A stretch of 64,000 bases of DNA from contig NZ_JAGGKT010000015.1 of assembly GCF_017873965.1 (NCBI RefSeq), forward strand, positions 24,582 through 88,581, given 5' to 3'. The notes beneath the pieces are model-generated. The model was not told the origin of the DNA. It was given only the letters and a program-made list of their open reading frames with translations, and ran no database searches. A program made the position numbers and the translations under genes. Positions 18,644 to 29,970 of this stretch are shown piece by piece (position 1 is the stretch's first letter; every line of letters starts with the position of its first letter). The DNA is from Ammoniphilus resinae. GTDB taxonomy: Bacteria > Bacillota > Bacilli > Aneurinibacillales > RAOX-1.

Positions 18644-19841
18644 ATGGTGTTTTTTGAAGTTGTTTCAGGGAATTTCTCAACTGCTCATTTTCCTGCATTA
18701 ACCGGTCGATTTCTTTTTGCAGCTTTACCTTTTCTTGCGTCCAGTCACTTGGGGAAGTGGACTTCGGTTGGTATGGCAAAAGTGGGCTGCCAGGATTACC
18801 GGGTTGTGTAGGTTGTTTTGCGGATTGGGCAGGAACCGTGGGCTGAGCCCCTTGTCGAGAACCTTGTTGGGTGTTTGTTGGAGCTGCCTTTGGGTATTCT
18901 CCCTTCTGGTCAGGAGAACCAAGCTGCACTTTGCTTACCCCAGTCTGTCCCTTCTGATCAGAAGGGAGAGTGCCTACAGTGGATGGAGGAGTCATCGACC
19001 CTGCTTTTCCTCCCTGCTTGGAAGGGATAGTGGACACATCGGCGTGGTCTGCATTCATCCCGGAAACTTCGCCCTGATCAGAAGGGATAGTGCCTACAGG
19101 GTGTTGTCCAACATCCATCCCCGCGTCTTCTCCCTGATCAGAAGGGAGAGTACCCACACCGTTTTGACCCATATTCCCCTCAGCCTTCTCACCCTGACCC
19201 GAAGGTATAGTGCCCACAGCATTCTGGCCTATATCCCCATCGTCTGACCCGCGACCGCCACCGTATGCCTCAAAAACAGTAGGATTGCTAGAATGCCCAC
19301 CGCCCCCATCGCGACCATTACTTTCCCTGTTAGAAGGGGATAGTGCTCCCCCGAACTCAAAATAATAGCCAACAGCCGAGATCAGCAGCAACAGCGCAAA
19401 CAAAACTACACGTTTACTGCTCCAAAATGTAGGCTGCCCAACGCCTTTTTCAGCCGCCAGGATCACCCAGCCTTCTTTCTGGTCTCGGATCCGCAGCCAA
19501 TAACTCACTCCCTGATAGGTTAAGGATACGACGTACAAGGTTTCAGCCCAATCACCAGCGGGCCTTCCGGCAATCACTTCAGACGTCTCGCCGCCACTCC
19601 CTGCGATGATTTCTTCGACCACACCGGTCGCAATGATCTTTTTCACCAGGTCATCGACTGCACGTGCATTGCTGCCACGACCGAGCCCGTCACGCCCACC
19701 GCCACCACCGCTAACCCGTACCCCCTTTAGGAAAGGACAAGCCTTCCACAAGGAATCGTCGGCCAAGAGAATGGGCTTTTTTTGATAGGTGGGGAGTTTT
19801 CCGAATGAGGTTCCGATCCGTTCGTATAAATCTGCGGGCAT
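18642..19841 (-). CDS. Unknown single-pass membrane protein with 20-residue repeats derived from family A DNA repeats
   Basis: 399 residues, no family recognised. The N-terminal 140 residues are soluble and include a glycine-rich insert (SGGGGGRDGLGRGSN). One membrane segment follows (VVLFALLLLISAVGYYFEF, about 145-163). Next comes a low-complexity region with five repeats of 20 residues built on VGTxPSDQG, then a Q/P/T-rich stretch. A C-terminal coiled coil ends the protein (EKVKLQKEIDRLMQENEQLR). The repeats are translated copies of the same DNA core that fills intergenic regions. AAGGGGG lies 8 bases before the ATG. It is convergent with icmF and divergent from rpoE. Confidence 0.75.
   Translation of the reverse strand: MPADLYERIGTSFGKLPTYQKKPILLADDSLWKACPFLKGVRVSGGGGGRDGLGRGSNARAVDDLVKKIIATGVVEEIIAGSGGETSEVIAGRPAGDWAETLYVVSLTYQGVSYWLRIRDQKEGWVILAAEKGVGQPTFWSSKRVVLFALLLLISAVGYYFEFGGALSPSNRESNGRDGGGGHSSNPTVFEAYGGGRGSDDGDIGQNAVGTIPSGQGEKAEGNMGQNGVGTLPSDQGEDAGMDVGQHPVGTIPSDQGEVSGMNADHADVSTIPSKQGGKAGSMTPPSTVGTLPSDQKGQTGVSKVQLGSPDQKGEYPKAAPTNTQQGSRQGAQPTVPAQSAKQPTQPGNPGSPLLPYQPKSTSPSDWTQEKVKLQKEIDRLMQENEQLRNSLKQLQKTP
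18888..19352 (-). repeat. Family A cores inside a coding sequence, 60-bp period
   Basis: - orientation cores lie near 18949-18978, 19009-19040, 19071-19100, 19131-19160, 19191-19220 and 19321-19352. Anchors at 18964, 19024, 19084, 19144 and 19204 are exactly 60 bp apart. Two + orientation cores lie to the left (18888-18915 and, partial, 18936-18957), so the left-plus/right-minus order of the intergenic clusters is kept. CCCTTCTGATCAGAAGGG (18948-18965) is a perfect palindrome where a + and a - core meet. Confidence 0.8.
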
Positions 19842-19893
19842 GGGCTTAGCCCCCTTACGAAATAATTTATCCCTATTCTAACACATTATATTT

Positions 19894-19900
19894 TGTCGAA
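19894..19900 (+). promoter_or_regulatory. Possible Spo0A box
   Basis: TGTCGAA is a perfect 0A-box core in the 143-bp divergent region between the unknown membrane protein and rpoE. Short motifs of this kind arise by chance, so support is weak. Confidence 0.25.
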
Positions 19901-19984
19901 AATGGGTCTATACTGTACAAGTGTGAAAACATTCGAGGAAATGTTTGACACTAGTACTATTTTATATAAAAATAGGAATACTAG

Positions 19985-20590
19985 ATGAATAGAATTCTTC
20001 AAGAAGGGAAGTGCCGGGGTTTGAGTAAGGTTGATCATGAGAAATGGCAGGAAGTGGCCCTTGTTGATATATCATATGAAGTTCTGGATCAGGCCAACAA
20101 GACCATGAATTACCAGGATATTTTTAAAGAAGCGGCAAGGTGGAAAGGTTTGACGGATGAGGAATTGCTTGAACTTCTTCCACAGGTATTTACCGAGATG
20201 AACTTGGATGGCCGTTTTCTATGTATGAGCCCTAGTGAGTGGGGACTGAAGAAATGGTATACAACAGAGCAGGTTGAAGAATCCATTGAAGCCTTGGCAA
20301 GGAGTAAGGGCATCGATGATAGTGATGATGACTATGGCTTCGATGACGAAGAAGTGGATGATGATTTCACCGAGGAAGACGAAGACTTTGATGGTGATAT
20401 CGATGAAGAAGATCTCGAAGTCGATGAAGATGAAGAAGAAGAGGTCGATCTGGACGAAGAAACAGACGAAGACTTGGATGAGGAATTCGAAGAAGAAGAG
20501 GATTCTGAGTTCGATGGCGACGCGGGGGATGAAGAGGAAGAGTACCTCGAAGAAGATGATTTGGATGATGATTCCGAAAAGGACGATTAG
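19985..20590 (+). CDS. rpoE: RNA polymerase delta subunit
   Basis: Accessory subunit of Gram-positive RNA polymerase that affects recycling and promoter selectivity. The N-terminal HARE-HTH domain spans about 15-95 (VALVDISYEVLDQAN..., LDGRFLCMSPSEWGLKKWY). A highly acidic Asp/Glu tail of about 100 residues is the hallmark. It is followed by pyrG, as in Bacillus. The ATG at 19985 has a weak AGGA site; a TTG at 20021 would give an N-terminus closer to known delta proteins. Confidence 0.93.
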   Translation: MNRILQEGKCRGLSKVDHEKWQEVALVDISYEVLDQANKTMNYQDIFKEAARWKGLTDEELLELLPQVFTEMNLDGRFLCMSPSEWGLKKWYTTEQVEESIEALARSKGIDDSDDDYGFDDEEVDDDFTEEDEDFDGDIDEEDLEVDEDEEEEVDLDEETDEDLDEEFEEEEDSEFDGDAGDEEEEYLEEDDLDDDSEKDD

Positions 20591-20592
20591 GC

Positions 20593-20632
20593 TTGACAAA
20601 GCTTTCCTGCTCTTGTAACATTTTCGTTGGGC
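20593..20632 (+). promoter_or_regulatory. pyrG promoter with GGGC start (CTP-sensing type)
   Basis: TTGACA (20593-20598), a 17-base spacer, TAACAT (20616-20621), then seven bases to GGGC at 20629. B. subtilis pyrG starts with the same GGGC. When CTP is low the polymerase stutters there and adds extra G residues. Confidence 0.75.
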
Positions 20633-20709
20633 TATTTTTGGAAAGAAAATAAAGGCAAATTCCGTTGAAGTGTCAACGCTGACACGGATGCGTGCAAATC
20701 TGTTAAACA

Positions 20710-20762
20710 AACAGAAGTGCCCCCTACCAATCGGAATGGGAGTGCTTCTGTTTTTTTTTTGT
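20710..20762 (+). terminator. pyrG leader attenuator
   Basis: Stem ACAGAAGTGCCCCC / GGGAGTGCTTCTGT with wobble pairs, followed by ten T residues. The left arm contains CCCCC, the expected partner for a poly-G 5' extension, which would block the terminator when CTP is scarce. It lies 57 bases before the pyrG ATG. A second small stem GTGTCA / TGACAC lies at 20670-20685. Confidence 0.8.
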
Positions 20763-20815
20763 TTAAAAGGCAAAAGATAAAAAGTAAAGAGAAGGTCATA
20801 GGAAAAGAGGGGTAA

Positions 20816-22447
<1,632 letters not shown>

Positions 22448-22517
22448 AATAAGGTCCAACATCCCTGGAAAATGAAGAAACTTGTCGGTTTTTGACGTCT
22501 TAAAAAATTGTGAATTG

Positions 22518-22547
22518 GCAGGAATAATTCTCCGCTTTATAGAATGT
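22518..22547 (+). promoter_or_regulatory. Probable sigma-H promoter of spo0F
   Basis: GCAGGAATA (22518-22526), 11 bases, then ATAGAAT. This fits the sigma-H pattern RNAGGAWWW / RNNGAAT. Spo0F in B. subtilis has a sigma-H promoter. Confidence 0.55.
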
Positions 22548-22614
22548 ATGTAACTGTTATGCGAAATGGGCAGGTAACCTTAAATTTACATATTAGTTCT
22601 AGAGGAGGATTTTC

Positions 22615-22983
22615 ATGTCACAAAGCAATAAAGTGTTAATTGTCGATGATCAGTACGGGATTCGGGTGCTGCTTTATGAAGTATTTGGAAAAGAAGGATA
22701 TGAGACGTTCCAGGCAGCAAACGGCAAGCAGGCACTTGAAATCGTGAAAAATGAATCCCCTGATCTAGTCATTTTGGATATGAAAATTCCGGGAATGGAT
22801 GGACTCGAAATCCTAAAGGAAATTAAAAAGATCAACACCGATATCAAGGTGATCATGATGACGGCATATGGTGAATTGGATATGATCAAGGAAGCGACGG
22901 AGCTCGGTGCCATTACCCATTTTACCAAGCCCTTTGATATCGATGAATTACGATTGGCTGTGAGAAGTCAGCTTGTCGGGTAA
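22615..22983 (+). CDS. spo0F: Sporulation phosphorelay response regulator Spo0F
   Basis: Single-domain receiver that passes phosphate from sporulation kinases to Spo0B. 122 residues with no output domain. The acidic pocket is D11-D12, phospho-acceptor D55 lies in [13 protein letters not shown], and the conserved T and K are in MMTAYGE and FTKPFD. GAGGAGG lies before the ATG. Its position before fba matches B. subtilis exactly. Confidence 0.96.
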   Translation: MSQSNKVLIVDDQYGIRVLLYEVFGKEGYETFQAANGKQALEIVKNESPDLVILDMKIPGMDGLEILKEIKKINTDIKVIMMTAYGELDMIKEATELGAITHFTKPFDIDELRLAVRSQLVG

Positions 22984-23016
22984 TTTTTGTGTGAGAAAGA
23001 AAGGGGTTCAAGAACG

Positions 23017-23880
23017 ATGCCTTTAGTATCCATGACTGAAATGTTAAATAAGGCGGTAGAGGGGAAATACGCCGTTGGGCAATTCAATATCAACAATTTG
23101 GAGTTTACCCAAGCCATTTTGCAAGCAGCCCAAGAAGAAAGTTCCCCGGTTATTCTGGGAGTGAGCGAAGGCGCTGGACGTTACATGGGAGGCTTTAAGC
23201 TAGTTGTCGAGATGGTCAAGGCGTTGATGGACGAATACAAAGTGACCGTTCCCGTCGCGATCCATTTAGACCATGGATCCTCTTTTGAAAAATGTGTGCA
23301 AGCGATGTTTGCTGGCTTTACTTCGGTGATGATCGACGGTTCCCACCATCCATTGGATGAAAACATTGCCATTACCAAGAAAGTTGTGGATGTGGCACAT
23401 GTGTTGGGGATTTCCGTGGAAGCAGAATTGGGAAGAATCGGCGGTCAAGAAGATGATTTATCCGTGGATGAGGCCGATGCGATGTATGCCATCCCATCTG
23501 AATGTGACAGACTTGTAAGGGAAACCGGTGTAGACTGCTTTGCTCCTGCCCTTGGTTCTGTTCATGGACCCTACAAAGGAGAGCCAAGGCTCGGCTTTGA
23601 CCGCATGGAAGAAGTGCAGAAGCTGACAGGCGTTCCCTTGGTTCTGCATGGAGGAACAGGGATTCCAACAAAGGATATCCAACGGGCGATTTCCCTGGGT
23701 ACGGCGAAAATCAATGTAAATACGGAAAATCAGATCACCTCCGCAGCAACCGTGCGCAAGGTGCTTGGCGAAAAGCCAGAACTATATGATCCAAGAAAAT
23801 ACCTTGGACCTGCCCGCGATACCATTAAGGAAACAGTCAAGGCGAAGATGCGCGAGTTTGGAAGCAGCAATAAAGCATAA
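23017..23880 (+). CDS. fbaA: Fructose-bisphosphate aldolase, class II
   Basis: Zinc aldolase of glycolysis/gluconeogenesis. 287 residues. Zinc and substrate motifs: [32 protein letters not shown]. The frame is open from 22987, but the ATG at 23017 has an AAAGGGG site and gives the standard start [12 protein letters not shown]. Tagatose-bisphosphate aldolase is related; location between spo0F and fsa supports FbaA. Confidence 0.95.
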   Translation: MPLVSMTEMLNKAVEGKYAVGQFNINNLEFTQAILQAAQEESSPVILGVSEGAGRYMGGFKLVVEMVKALMDEYKVTVPVAIHLDHGSSFEKCVQAMFAGFTSVMIDGSHHPLDENIAITKKVVDVAHVLGISVEAELGRIGGQEDDLSVDEADAMYAIPSECDRLVRETGVDCFAPALGSVHGPYKGEPRLGFDRMEEVQKLTGVPLVLHGGTGIPTKDIQRAISLGTAKINVNTENQITSAATVRKVLGEKPELYDPRKYLGPARDTIKETVKAKMREFGSSNKA

Positions 23881-23969
23881 CAAACATAGCCCTAAAGGAC
23901 AACTAGATGGTTTGTGAAAGAAAGCAAATCGACGTAGCTCACAAACCAATATATGAAGGAGGCCTAATC

Positions 23970-24614
23970 GTGAAATTTTTCATTGATACAGCGAATGTGG
24001 ATGAAATTCGGGAGATCAACTCCTGGGGAGTTCTTGCTGGTGTAACAACCAACCCGTCTCTTGTAGCCAAAGAAGGTCGCGATTTTATCGAAACCCTGAA
24101 GGAAATCATCGATATTGTCGATGGACCGATCAGTGCGGAAGTCATCAGCACCGAATCAGCCGGAATGATCGAAGAAGGGGAAAGGCTCGCTTCCCTTTCC
24201 AAAAACATTGTGATCAAGGTTCCTATGACATCTGAGGGATTGAAGGCTGTCAAGCATTTCACCAAGAAGAAAATCAAAACGAATGTGACCCTTGTTTTCA
24301 GTGCTTCACAAGCTTTGCTTGCTGCACGTGCGGGTGCCACTTATGTGTCCCCATTCTTAGGGCGTCTAGACGATATCGGTTTTGATGGACTGACTTTGAT
24401 TTCTGATATTGTGGATATTTTCAACGCCCATGGTATCGACACGGAGATTATCTCTGCAAGTATCCGTCACCCGATCCATGTCATTGAAGCAGCGAAGATG
24501 GGAGCGCATATCGGAACGATCCCATTCAAAGTATTTGATCAGCTAATCAAGCATCCGTTGACTGATTCAGGCATTGAGAGATTCCTTTCTGACTGGGAAA
24601 AGACAAAGAAATAA
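23970..24614 (+). CDS. Transaldolase / fructose-6-phosphate aldolase family
   Basis: 214 residues, the TalC/Fsa short class. Starts [12 protein letters not shown] from GTG 23970, preceded by AAGGAGG. The Schiff-base lysine lies in [16 protein letters not shown], and [16 protein letters not shown] is also typical. B. subtilis has the same gene (ywjH/tal) between fbaA and murAB. Whether it acts as transaldolase or as aldolase cannot be decided from sequence alone. Confidence 0.92.
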   Translation: MKFFIDTANVDEIREINSWGVLAGVTTNPSLVAKEGRDFIETLKEIIDIVDGPISAEVISTESAGMIEEGERLASLSKNIVIKVPMTSEGLKAVKHFTKKKIKTNVTLVFSASQALLAARAGATYVSPFLGRLDDIGFDGLTLISDIVDIFNAHGIDTEIISASIRHPIHVIEAAKMGAHIGTIPFKVFDQLIKHPLTDSGIERFLSDWEKTKK

Positions 24615-24678
24615 AACCATTAACGAAACATATATAGAAAAAGAAAAAGACTTCTAACTTCTAGTATGGGAGAGACAG

Positions 24679-25944
24679 ATGGATATATTGTGTGTCAAGG
24701 GCGGAAGGCCCTTGGAGGGGAGTATTACGATTAGCGGCGCGAAAAACAGCGCGGTTGCGCTAATCCCTGCGGCGATCCTGGCCGATACGGCCTGTGTGAT
24801 TGAGAATCTGCCGGAAATCAACGATGTTCATGTCTATGTCGATATTTTGCGGGAATTAGGAGCACACGTGGAGCTGCAGCAGCAGACCCTTTATATAGAT
24901 CCAACTGGGATCGTGCCACATCCCCTGCCCTCTGGAAAGGTGAAAAAGCTGAGAGCCTCCTATTATTTAATGGGGGCCCTGCTCGGGCGGTTTGGGGAAG
25001 CGGTGATCGGCCTGCCGGGCGGCTGTGATCTTGGTCCGCGCCCGATTGACCAGCATATCAAGGGATTTGAAGCATTAGGGGCGAGTGTCCAGACCAAGGA
25101 TGGCGCTTTGTATTTACAAGCTCCCAAGCTAAAAGGCAGTAAAATCTACTTTGACGTTGTTTCCGTAGGGGCAACGATCAATACGATGCTGGCCGCCGCA
25201 CGGGCGGAAGGGACCACGATCATCGAAAATGCGGCAAAAGAACCAGAAATCATTGATGTCGCTACCTTTTTAACCTCCATGGGGGCTGTGATCAAAGGGG
25301 CCGGAACCGATCTAATCCGGATTCGCGGGACCTCTCGTTTACAAGGCTGCCGTCATTCGATCATCCCAGACCGAATCGAAGCGGGAACGTTCATGATTGC
25401 CGCCGCGGCAACGCGTGGCAATGTCATTTTAGACAACGTGATTCCCCGTCACCTGGAGGGGATCTCCGCGAAGCTAAGAGAAATGGGTGTCGAAGTGGTC
25501 GAAGCTGACGATGCCATTCAAGTCATCGGCAAACCCCGTTATCGCGCGATTGATTTACGCACCGCACCCTATCCCGGATTTGCCACCGATTTGCAGCAGC
25601 CCATGACCGCGCTTTTGGTACACGCCGAGGGAACCAGTATGGTGACCGACAATATTTATACTTCGCGTTTTCGCCATGTCGATGAGTTGGTCCGTTTAGG
25701 TGCCCAAATTCGCGTGGAAGGAAGAACGGCCATTATCGGCGAGGTCCATCGCTTGGAGGGTTCAAGTGTGAGGGCATCTGATTTGCGAGCTGGGGCTGCC
25801 TTGGTGATCGCTGCTTTGACAGCGGAAGGGGTAACGGAAATTAGCGGTGTGGAGTATATTGATCGCGGCTATGCTAAACTAGAAGAGAAGTTGCGTTCGC
25901 TCGGCGCCGAAATTTGGAGAGAAAAAAAGAGCAAATTTGAATAG
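24679..25944 (+). CDS. murA: UDP-N-acetylglucosamine 1-carboxyvinyltransferase (MurA2 / MurZ type)
   Basis: First committed step of peptidoglycan precursor synthesis; the fosfomycin target. 421 residues. [12 protein letters not shown] lies near the N-terminus and catalytic C116 is in [11 protein letters not shown]. The gene corresponds by position to B. subtilis murAB (murZ). Low-GC Gram-positives usually carry a second murA elsewhere. Confidence 0.95.
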   Translation: MDILCVKGGRPLEGSITISGAKNSAVALIPAAILADTACVIENLPEINDVHVYVDILRELGAHVELQQQTLYIDPTGIVPHPLPSGKVKKLRASYYLMGALLGRFGEAVIGLPGGCDLGPRPIDQHIKGFEALGASVQTKDGALYLQAPKLKGSKIYFDVVSVGATINTMLAAARAEGTTIIENAAKEPEIIDVATFLTSMGAVIKGAGTDLIRIRGTSRLQGCRHSIIPDRIEAGTFMIAAAATRGNVILDNVIPRHLEGISAKLREMGVEVVEADDAIQVIGKPRYRAIDLRTAPYPGFATDLQQPMTALLVHAEGTSMVTDNIYTSRFRHVDELVRLGAQIRVEGRTAIIGEVHRLEGSSVRASDLRAGAALVIAALTAEGVTEISGVEYIDRGYAKLEEKLRSLGAEIWREKKSKFE

Positions 25945-25956
25945 GAGTGTTCAATC

Positions 25957-26925
25957 ATGGAGAGAAGCTTGACACTAGAAATCGTGAGAGTAACTGAAGC
26001 CGCAGCCCTTGCATCAGCACGTTGGATGGGTTTTGGCAAGAAGAACGAAGCAGACGGTGCTGCGACATCGGCAATGCGTGCGGAATTCAACAAGGTTCCG
26101 ATGGAAGGTGTTGTGGTGATTGGTGAAGGTGAGATGGATGAAGCTCCCATGCTGTACATCGGGGAAAAGCTCGGATTAGGCGGAAGTGGATCGCCTGCAG
26201 TGGACGTGGCTGTGGATCCTTTGGAAGGGACCAATATTTTGGCCAAAGGTTCATGGAACGCGCTTAGTGTGATTGCCATTGCGGACCGCGGAAATCTTTT
26301 ACATGCCCCTGATATGTACATGGAAAAGATTGCAGTAGGCCCAGAATGTGTTGGAGCCATTGATATCAACCGCTCGGTGAGAGAAAACCTGGAGGCCGTG
26401 GCAAAACGGAAAGGTAAGGATTTATGCGATTTAACCGCAACCGTTCTAGACCGCGACCGTCACAGCAAGATCATCGAGGAAATCAGAGATGCAGGCTGCC
26501 GTATTAAGCTAATCAATGATGGGGATGTCGCTGCTGCAATTAATACCGCTTTTGAGCATACCGGAGTGGACATTTTGTTTGGTTCAGGGGGCGCACCAGA
26601 GGGTGTTATTTCCGCTGTAGCTTTAAAATGTCTTGGTGGAGAAATCCAAGGTCGTCTACTTCCACAAAGCGAGGAGGAATTTGAGCGCTGCTTAAAGATG
26701 GGCTTGAAAGATCCAAATCAAGTGTTGCTCATGGAAGACCTGGTCAAAGGTGACGATGCGATTTTTGCGGCAACAGGTGTAACAGATGGTGAATTATTAA
26801 AAGGCGTTCGGTTCGGCGGGAAGCGGGCTACCACTCATTCGTTGGTTATGCGGGCGAAGACAGGAACGATCCGTTTCATCGAAGGACAACACCGCCTGGA
26901 AAAGTTAGGTTTAACCAGTAAGTAA
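25957..26925 (+). CDS. glpX: Fructose-1,6-bisphosphatase, class II
   Basis: Gluconeogenic phosphatase of the GlpX family. 322 residues. Metal-binding text: [13 protein letters not shown] and [23 protein letters not shown] is the family loop. It is 12 bases after murA and close to rho, as in B. subtilis (ywjI). Confidence 0.95.
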   Translation: MERSLTLEIVRVTEAAALASARWMGFGKKNEADGAATSAMRAEFNKVPMEGVVVIGEGEMDEAPMLYIGEKLGLGGSGSPAVDVAVDPLEGTNILAKGSWNALSVIAIADRGNLLHAPDMYMEKIAVGPECVGAIDINRSVRENLEAVAKRKGKDLCDLTATVLDRDRHSKIIEEIRDAGCRIKLINDGDVAAAINTAFEHTGVDILFGSGGAPEGVISAVALKCLGGEIQGRLLPQSEEEFERCLKMGLKDPNQVLLMEDLVKGDDAIFAATGVTDGELLKGVRFGGKRATTHSLVMRAKTGTIRFIEGQHRLEKLGLTSK

Positions 26926-26962
26926 TTTAAATTTCGTGAAAGTGTGGTGCTTGGACATCGGT

Positions 26963-28249
26963 ATGGACATGCAATTAGCCCAGCTGGAGGAAAAGAAGTT
27001 AACGGAACTTTATAAGTTAGCAAAGGAGTATCAAATCCCTTATTATGGGACATTAAAGAAGAAGGAACTTATTTTTTCCATTCTTCGAGCCCAAGCGGAG
27101 AAAAGCGGCTTCATGTTTATGGAAGGCGTGTTGGAGATCCTTTCTGACGGATATGGCTTTTTACGGCCGATCAACTATTTGCCGAGCGCAGAAGATATTT
27201 ATATTTCTGCATCCCAAATTCGACGTTTTGATCTGCGGACAGGCGATAAGGTTTCGGGGAAGGTGCGCCCGCCCAAGGAGAACGAACGATATTTTGGCTT
27301 GCTTCATGTTGATGCGGTGAATGGGGAAGATCCGGAGATAGCCGCAGAACGTCTACATTTCCCTGCCCTGACGCCTCTATATCCTCAAAGAAAGCTCGTC
27401 TTGGAAACCTCACCTGACCGTTTATCTTCAAGGGTTATTGATCTTCTGGCGCCTGTTGGTTTGGGTCAACGCGGATTAATCGTTGCCCCGCCAAAAGCAG
27501 GAAAAACCGTTTTGCTCAAAGAAATTGCCAATAGTATTGCGGACAACCATCCGGAAATTGAGCTATTCGTCCTATTGATTGACGAACGTCCAGAGGAAGT
27601 AACGGACATGCAACGCTCAGTCAAAGCGGAAGTGGTCGCTTCCACTTTTGATGAACTGCCGGAAAACCATATTAAAGTCGCTGAGCTCGTGCTGGAAAGA
27701 GCGCAGAGACTTGTCGAACATCGTAAAGATGTGGTGATATTGTTAGATAGTATTACACGTTTGGCACGCGCCTATAACTTGGTAATTCCTCCTAGTGGCC
27801 GTACGCTTTCGGGGGGGATCGATCCTGCTGCTTTTCACCGTCCTAAGCGCTTCTTCGGTTCCGCGCGGAATATCGAAGAAGGAGGTAGCTTGACCATTTT
27901 GGCAACCGCCCTCATCGACACCGGATCCCGTATGGATGACGTGATTTATGAGGAATTTAAAGGTACGGGCAATATGGAGCTTCACCTCGACCGTCGACTG
28001 GCCGAAAGACGGATCTACCCAGCGATCGATATCCGCCGTTCTGGTACCCGCCGCGAAGAGTTGTTGCTGACCAAAGAAGAGCTGGATAAGATCTGGACGA
28101 TGAGAAAGACGATGACCGAAAATCCAGAGTACACCGAGCTGTTCCTAAGAAAAATTGGCGAAACGAAAACCAATGCGGAGTACCTGGAGCAAATTGAAAA
28201 GGTCAAGCCTCGAGTTGCATCTAAGCCTGCTGCTGGGGCAAGCGTCTAA
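26963..28249 (+). CDS. rho: Transcription termination factor Rho
   Basis: Hexameric RNA helicase ending transcription. An N-terminal Rho-N helix bundle ([17 protein letters not shown]) is followed by a cold-shock-like RNA-binding domain ([20 protein letters not shown]). The RecA-type ATPase has Walker A PPKAGKT (about 178) and Walker [17 protein letters not shown]. About 428 residues from ATG 26963; the frame extends to GTG 26936, and neither start has a clear Shine-Dalgarno. Confidence 0.96.
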   Translation: MDMQLAQLEEKKLTELYKLAKEYQIPYYGTLKKKELIFSILRAQAEKSGFMFMEGVLEILSDGYGFLRPINYLPSAEDIYISASQIRRFDLRTGDKVSGKVRPPKENERYFGLLHVDAVNGEDPEIAAERLHFPALTPLYPQRKLVLETSPDRLSSRVIDLLAPVGLGQRGLIVAPPKAGKTVLLKEIANSIADNHPEIELFVLLIDERPEEVTDMQRSVKAEVVASTFDELPENHIKVAELVLERAQRLVEHRKDVVILLDSITRLARAYNLVIPPSGRTLSGGIDPAAFHRPKRFFGSARNIEEGGSLTILATALIDTGSRMDDVIYEEFKGTGNMELHLDRRLAERRIYPAIDIRRSGTRREELLLTKEELDKIWTMRKTMTENPEYTELFLRKIGETKTNAEYLEQIEKVKPRVASKPAAGASV

Positions 28250-28309
28250 AGGTAATCAGCTAAGAATGTTAGCGCCTGAGAATGTAACAGAAGAAGGAGT
28301 CTTGCAAAG

Positions 28310-29569
28310 ATGAATCTTGTATATGCGGATGAAAACGGAAAAGTGTTTGATCATCCGGACTATTTAGCTGTCGCCCGCAGTGGAGACCAGTTCCTGGAGA
28401 TTTTGGAAGAGGAATTGATTCCCCTGCCGGATGGGGCTACGCTTGTCAGCCTTCCCCATTCCAAACCCATTGCGATCGATCCGAATACCGGAGAGATGGT
28501 GAGATTTGGTGATGGAAGCCCTGTCGGTGCTTTGCTGCCGCAAGGCTTTACCCGGTTGTTGTTGCCCGCCTATGTAAAAACAGATAAGGAATACAAATTT
28601 CCTCTGTTTGGCTACACAGCTGTGGTATGGAAGGATGACCAGTTTTTTATTGCTGCACGGCAAAGCGATGCCCACGACAAATGGAACCCGGCCAATTGTT
28701 CTTACGACGAAGTGAAGGACCGAGTTGCGGAGTTGAGTGCGGAATATCCCGAAAATCGTGTCATCGCGCATATTTCCAATTGTGCGTTGGAATACGAATG
28801 CTTGACGGCTTCGAATACCTTTTTGAACCGTTGGGAAGGGGCCTTGCCTGTCTCTTATTCCTGCAATGCCGGATGTTTTGGCTGTATTTCCGAACAGCCA
28901 GATGACAGTGGAGTCGTCGCTCCCCAGACCCGGATGAATTTTAAGCCGAAGGTCGAGGAATTGGTGGAAGTAATGCTTCACCATTTGCAGACACCGGAAA
29001 GCATCATTAGTTTCGGCCAAGGGTGTGAGGGTGAACCGTCGACACAGGTTCAGTTGATTACCGAGTCCATTCGCCAAGTTCGTGCGAAAACGGATATGGG
29101 TTATATTAACATGAACACCAATGCTGGGCTGACCGACCATATTCGGGCGATTGTCGATGCTGGTCTTGATTTGATTCGCGTAAGCACCATTAGTGCGATC
29201 GATGAGCATTATAATGTGTACTATAAACCTCGCGGCTACAATTTGAAAAATGTAGAAAAATCACTCCGCTACTGTGCGGACCACGGTGTCTATTCGTCGA
29301 TTAATTACCTTTGTTTCCCTGGCGTATTCGACCGGGAAGAGGAAATGGAAGCGATGATTGACTTTATCCGCCGGACAGGCGTCCGCCTGATTCAATTGCG
29401 CAACCTGAATATTGATCCTGACAGCTATTTGACCATGATCCCCAAGCCTCAGGGCGAGGTGTTCGGGATGAAGCAGGCCATCGAGATCTACCAACAGGAA
29501 CTTCCGGATGTCGTGATTGGATCCTATACCCACATTCCACCGAAGGAATTTGTTCAAGGTAGGAGATAA
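28310..29569 (+). CDS. Radical SAM protein of unknown function
   Basis: 419 residues. The 4Fe-4S motif CNAGCFGC (CxxxCxxC) sits at about residue 185, after a long N-terminal domain (FGYTAVVWKDDQFFIAARQ) without a recognised family. The SAM barrel continues with SFGQGCEGEPS, NMNTNAG and IRVSTISAIDEHYN. No partner gene for peptide or cofactor modification lies beside it; neighbours are rho and rpmE. GAAGGAG precedes the ATG. Substrate unknown. Confidence 0.8.
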   Translation: MNLVYADENGKVFDHPDYLAVARSGDQFLEILEEELIPLPDGATLVSLPHSKPIAIDPNTGEMVRFGDGSPVGALLPQGFTRLLLPAYVKTDKEYKFPLFGYTAVVWKDDQFFIAARQSDAHDKWNPANCSYDEVKDRVAELSAEYPENRVIAHISNCALEYECLTASNTFLNRWEGALPVSYSCNAGCFGCISEQPDDSGVVAPQTRMNFKPKVEELVEVMLHHLQTPESIISFGQGCEGEPSTQVQLITESIRQVRAKTDMGYINMNTNAGLTDHIRAIVDAGLDLIRVSTISAIDEHYNVYYKPRGYNLKNVEKSLRYCADHGVYSSINYLCFPGVFDREEEMEAMIDFIRRTGVRLIQLRNLNIDPDSYLTMIPKPQGEVFGMKQAIEIYQQELPDVVIGSYTHIPPKEFVQGRR

Positions 29570-29575
29570 TGCCAG

Positions 29576-29605
29576 TTGAAAATGGGCCGAGTCCCGTGTT
29601 ATAAT
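29576..29605 (+). promoter_or_regulatory. Promoter of rpmE
   Basis: TTGAAA (29576-29581), an 18-base spacer and TATAAT (29600-29605), 61 bases before the rpmE start. Confidence 0.6.
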
Positions 29606-29666
29606 CGCTATTGTGTTATTATAACTCTAGTCTATAGACGGATTAGGGCGGAAAGAGGTGACAAGA

Positions 29667-29864
29667 ATGAAACAAGCTATCCATCCAAATTTCAAATTGA
29701 CCAAGGTTACTTGTGTTTGTGGAAATGAATTCGAAACCGGATCTGTAAGAGAGAACATCCGCGTAGAAATTTGCTCCGAATGCCATCCTTTCTACACAGG
29801 TAAACAAAAATTTGTTGACGCTGGCGGACGAGTTGACCGCTTTAAAAAGAAATACGGCATTTAA
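29667..29864 (+). CDS. rpmE: 50S ribosomal protein L31, zinc-binding form
   Basis: 65 residues from ATG 29667, after AAAGAGGTG. Starts [15 protein letters not shown]. Cysteines CVC and CSEC mark the zinc (C+) paralogue, the form used when zinc is sufficient. [12 protein letters not shown] is the L31 signature. Order rho-(radical SAM)-rpmE resembles B. subtilis rho-rpmE. Confidence 0.97.
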   Translation: MKQAIHPNFKLTKVTCVCGNEFETGSVRENIRVEICSECHPFYTGKQKFVDAGGRVDRFKKKYGI

Positions 29865-29868
29865 TAAG

Positions 29869-29900
29869 AACGGGCAGGGGGAAACCTCGGCCCGTTTTGT
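29869..29900 (+). terminator. Terminator after rpmE
   Basis: AACGGGC / GCCCGTT stem followed by TTGTCTTTGG, directly after the stop codon. Confidence 0.8.
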
Positions 29901-29970
29901 CTTTGGTTTGGGGGCCCATGCCGAGCGGCTCCTGAGTCTATGAGAATGCTGAGGTGAGACTGAGGGGGGG

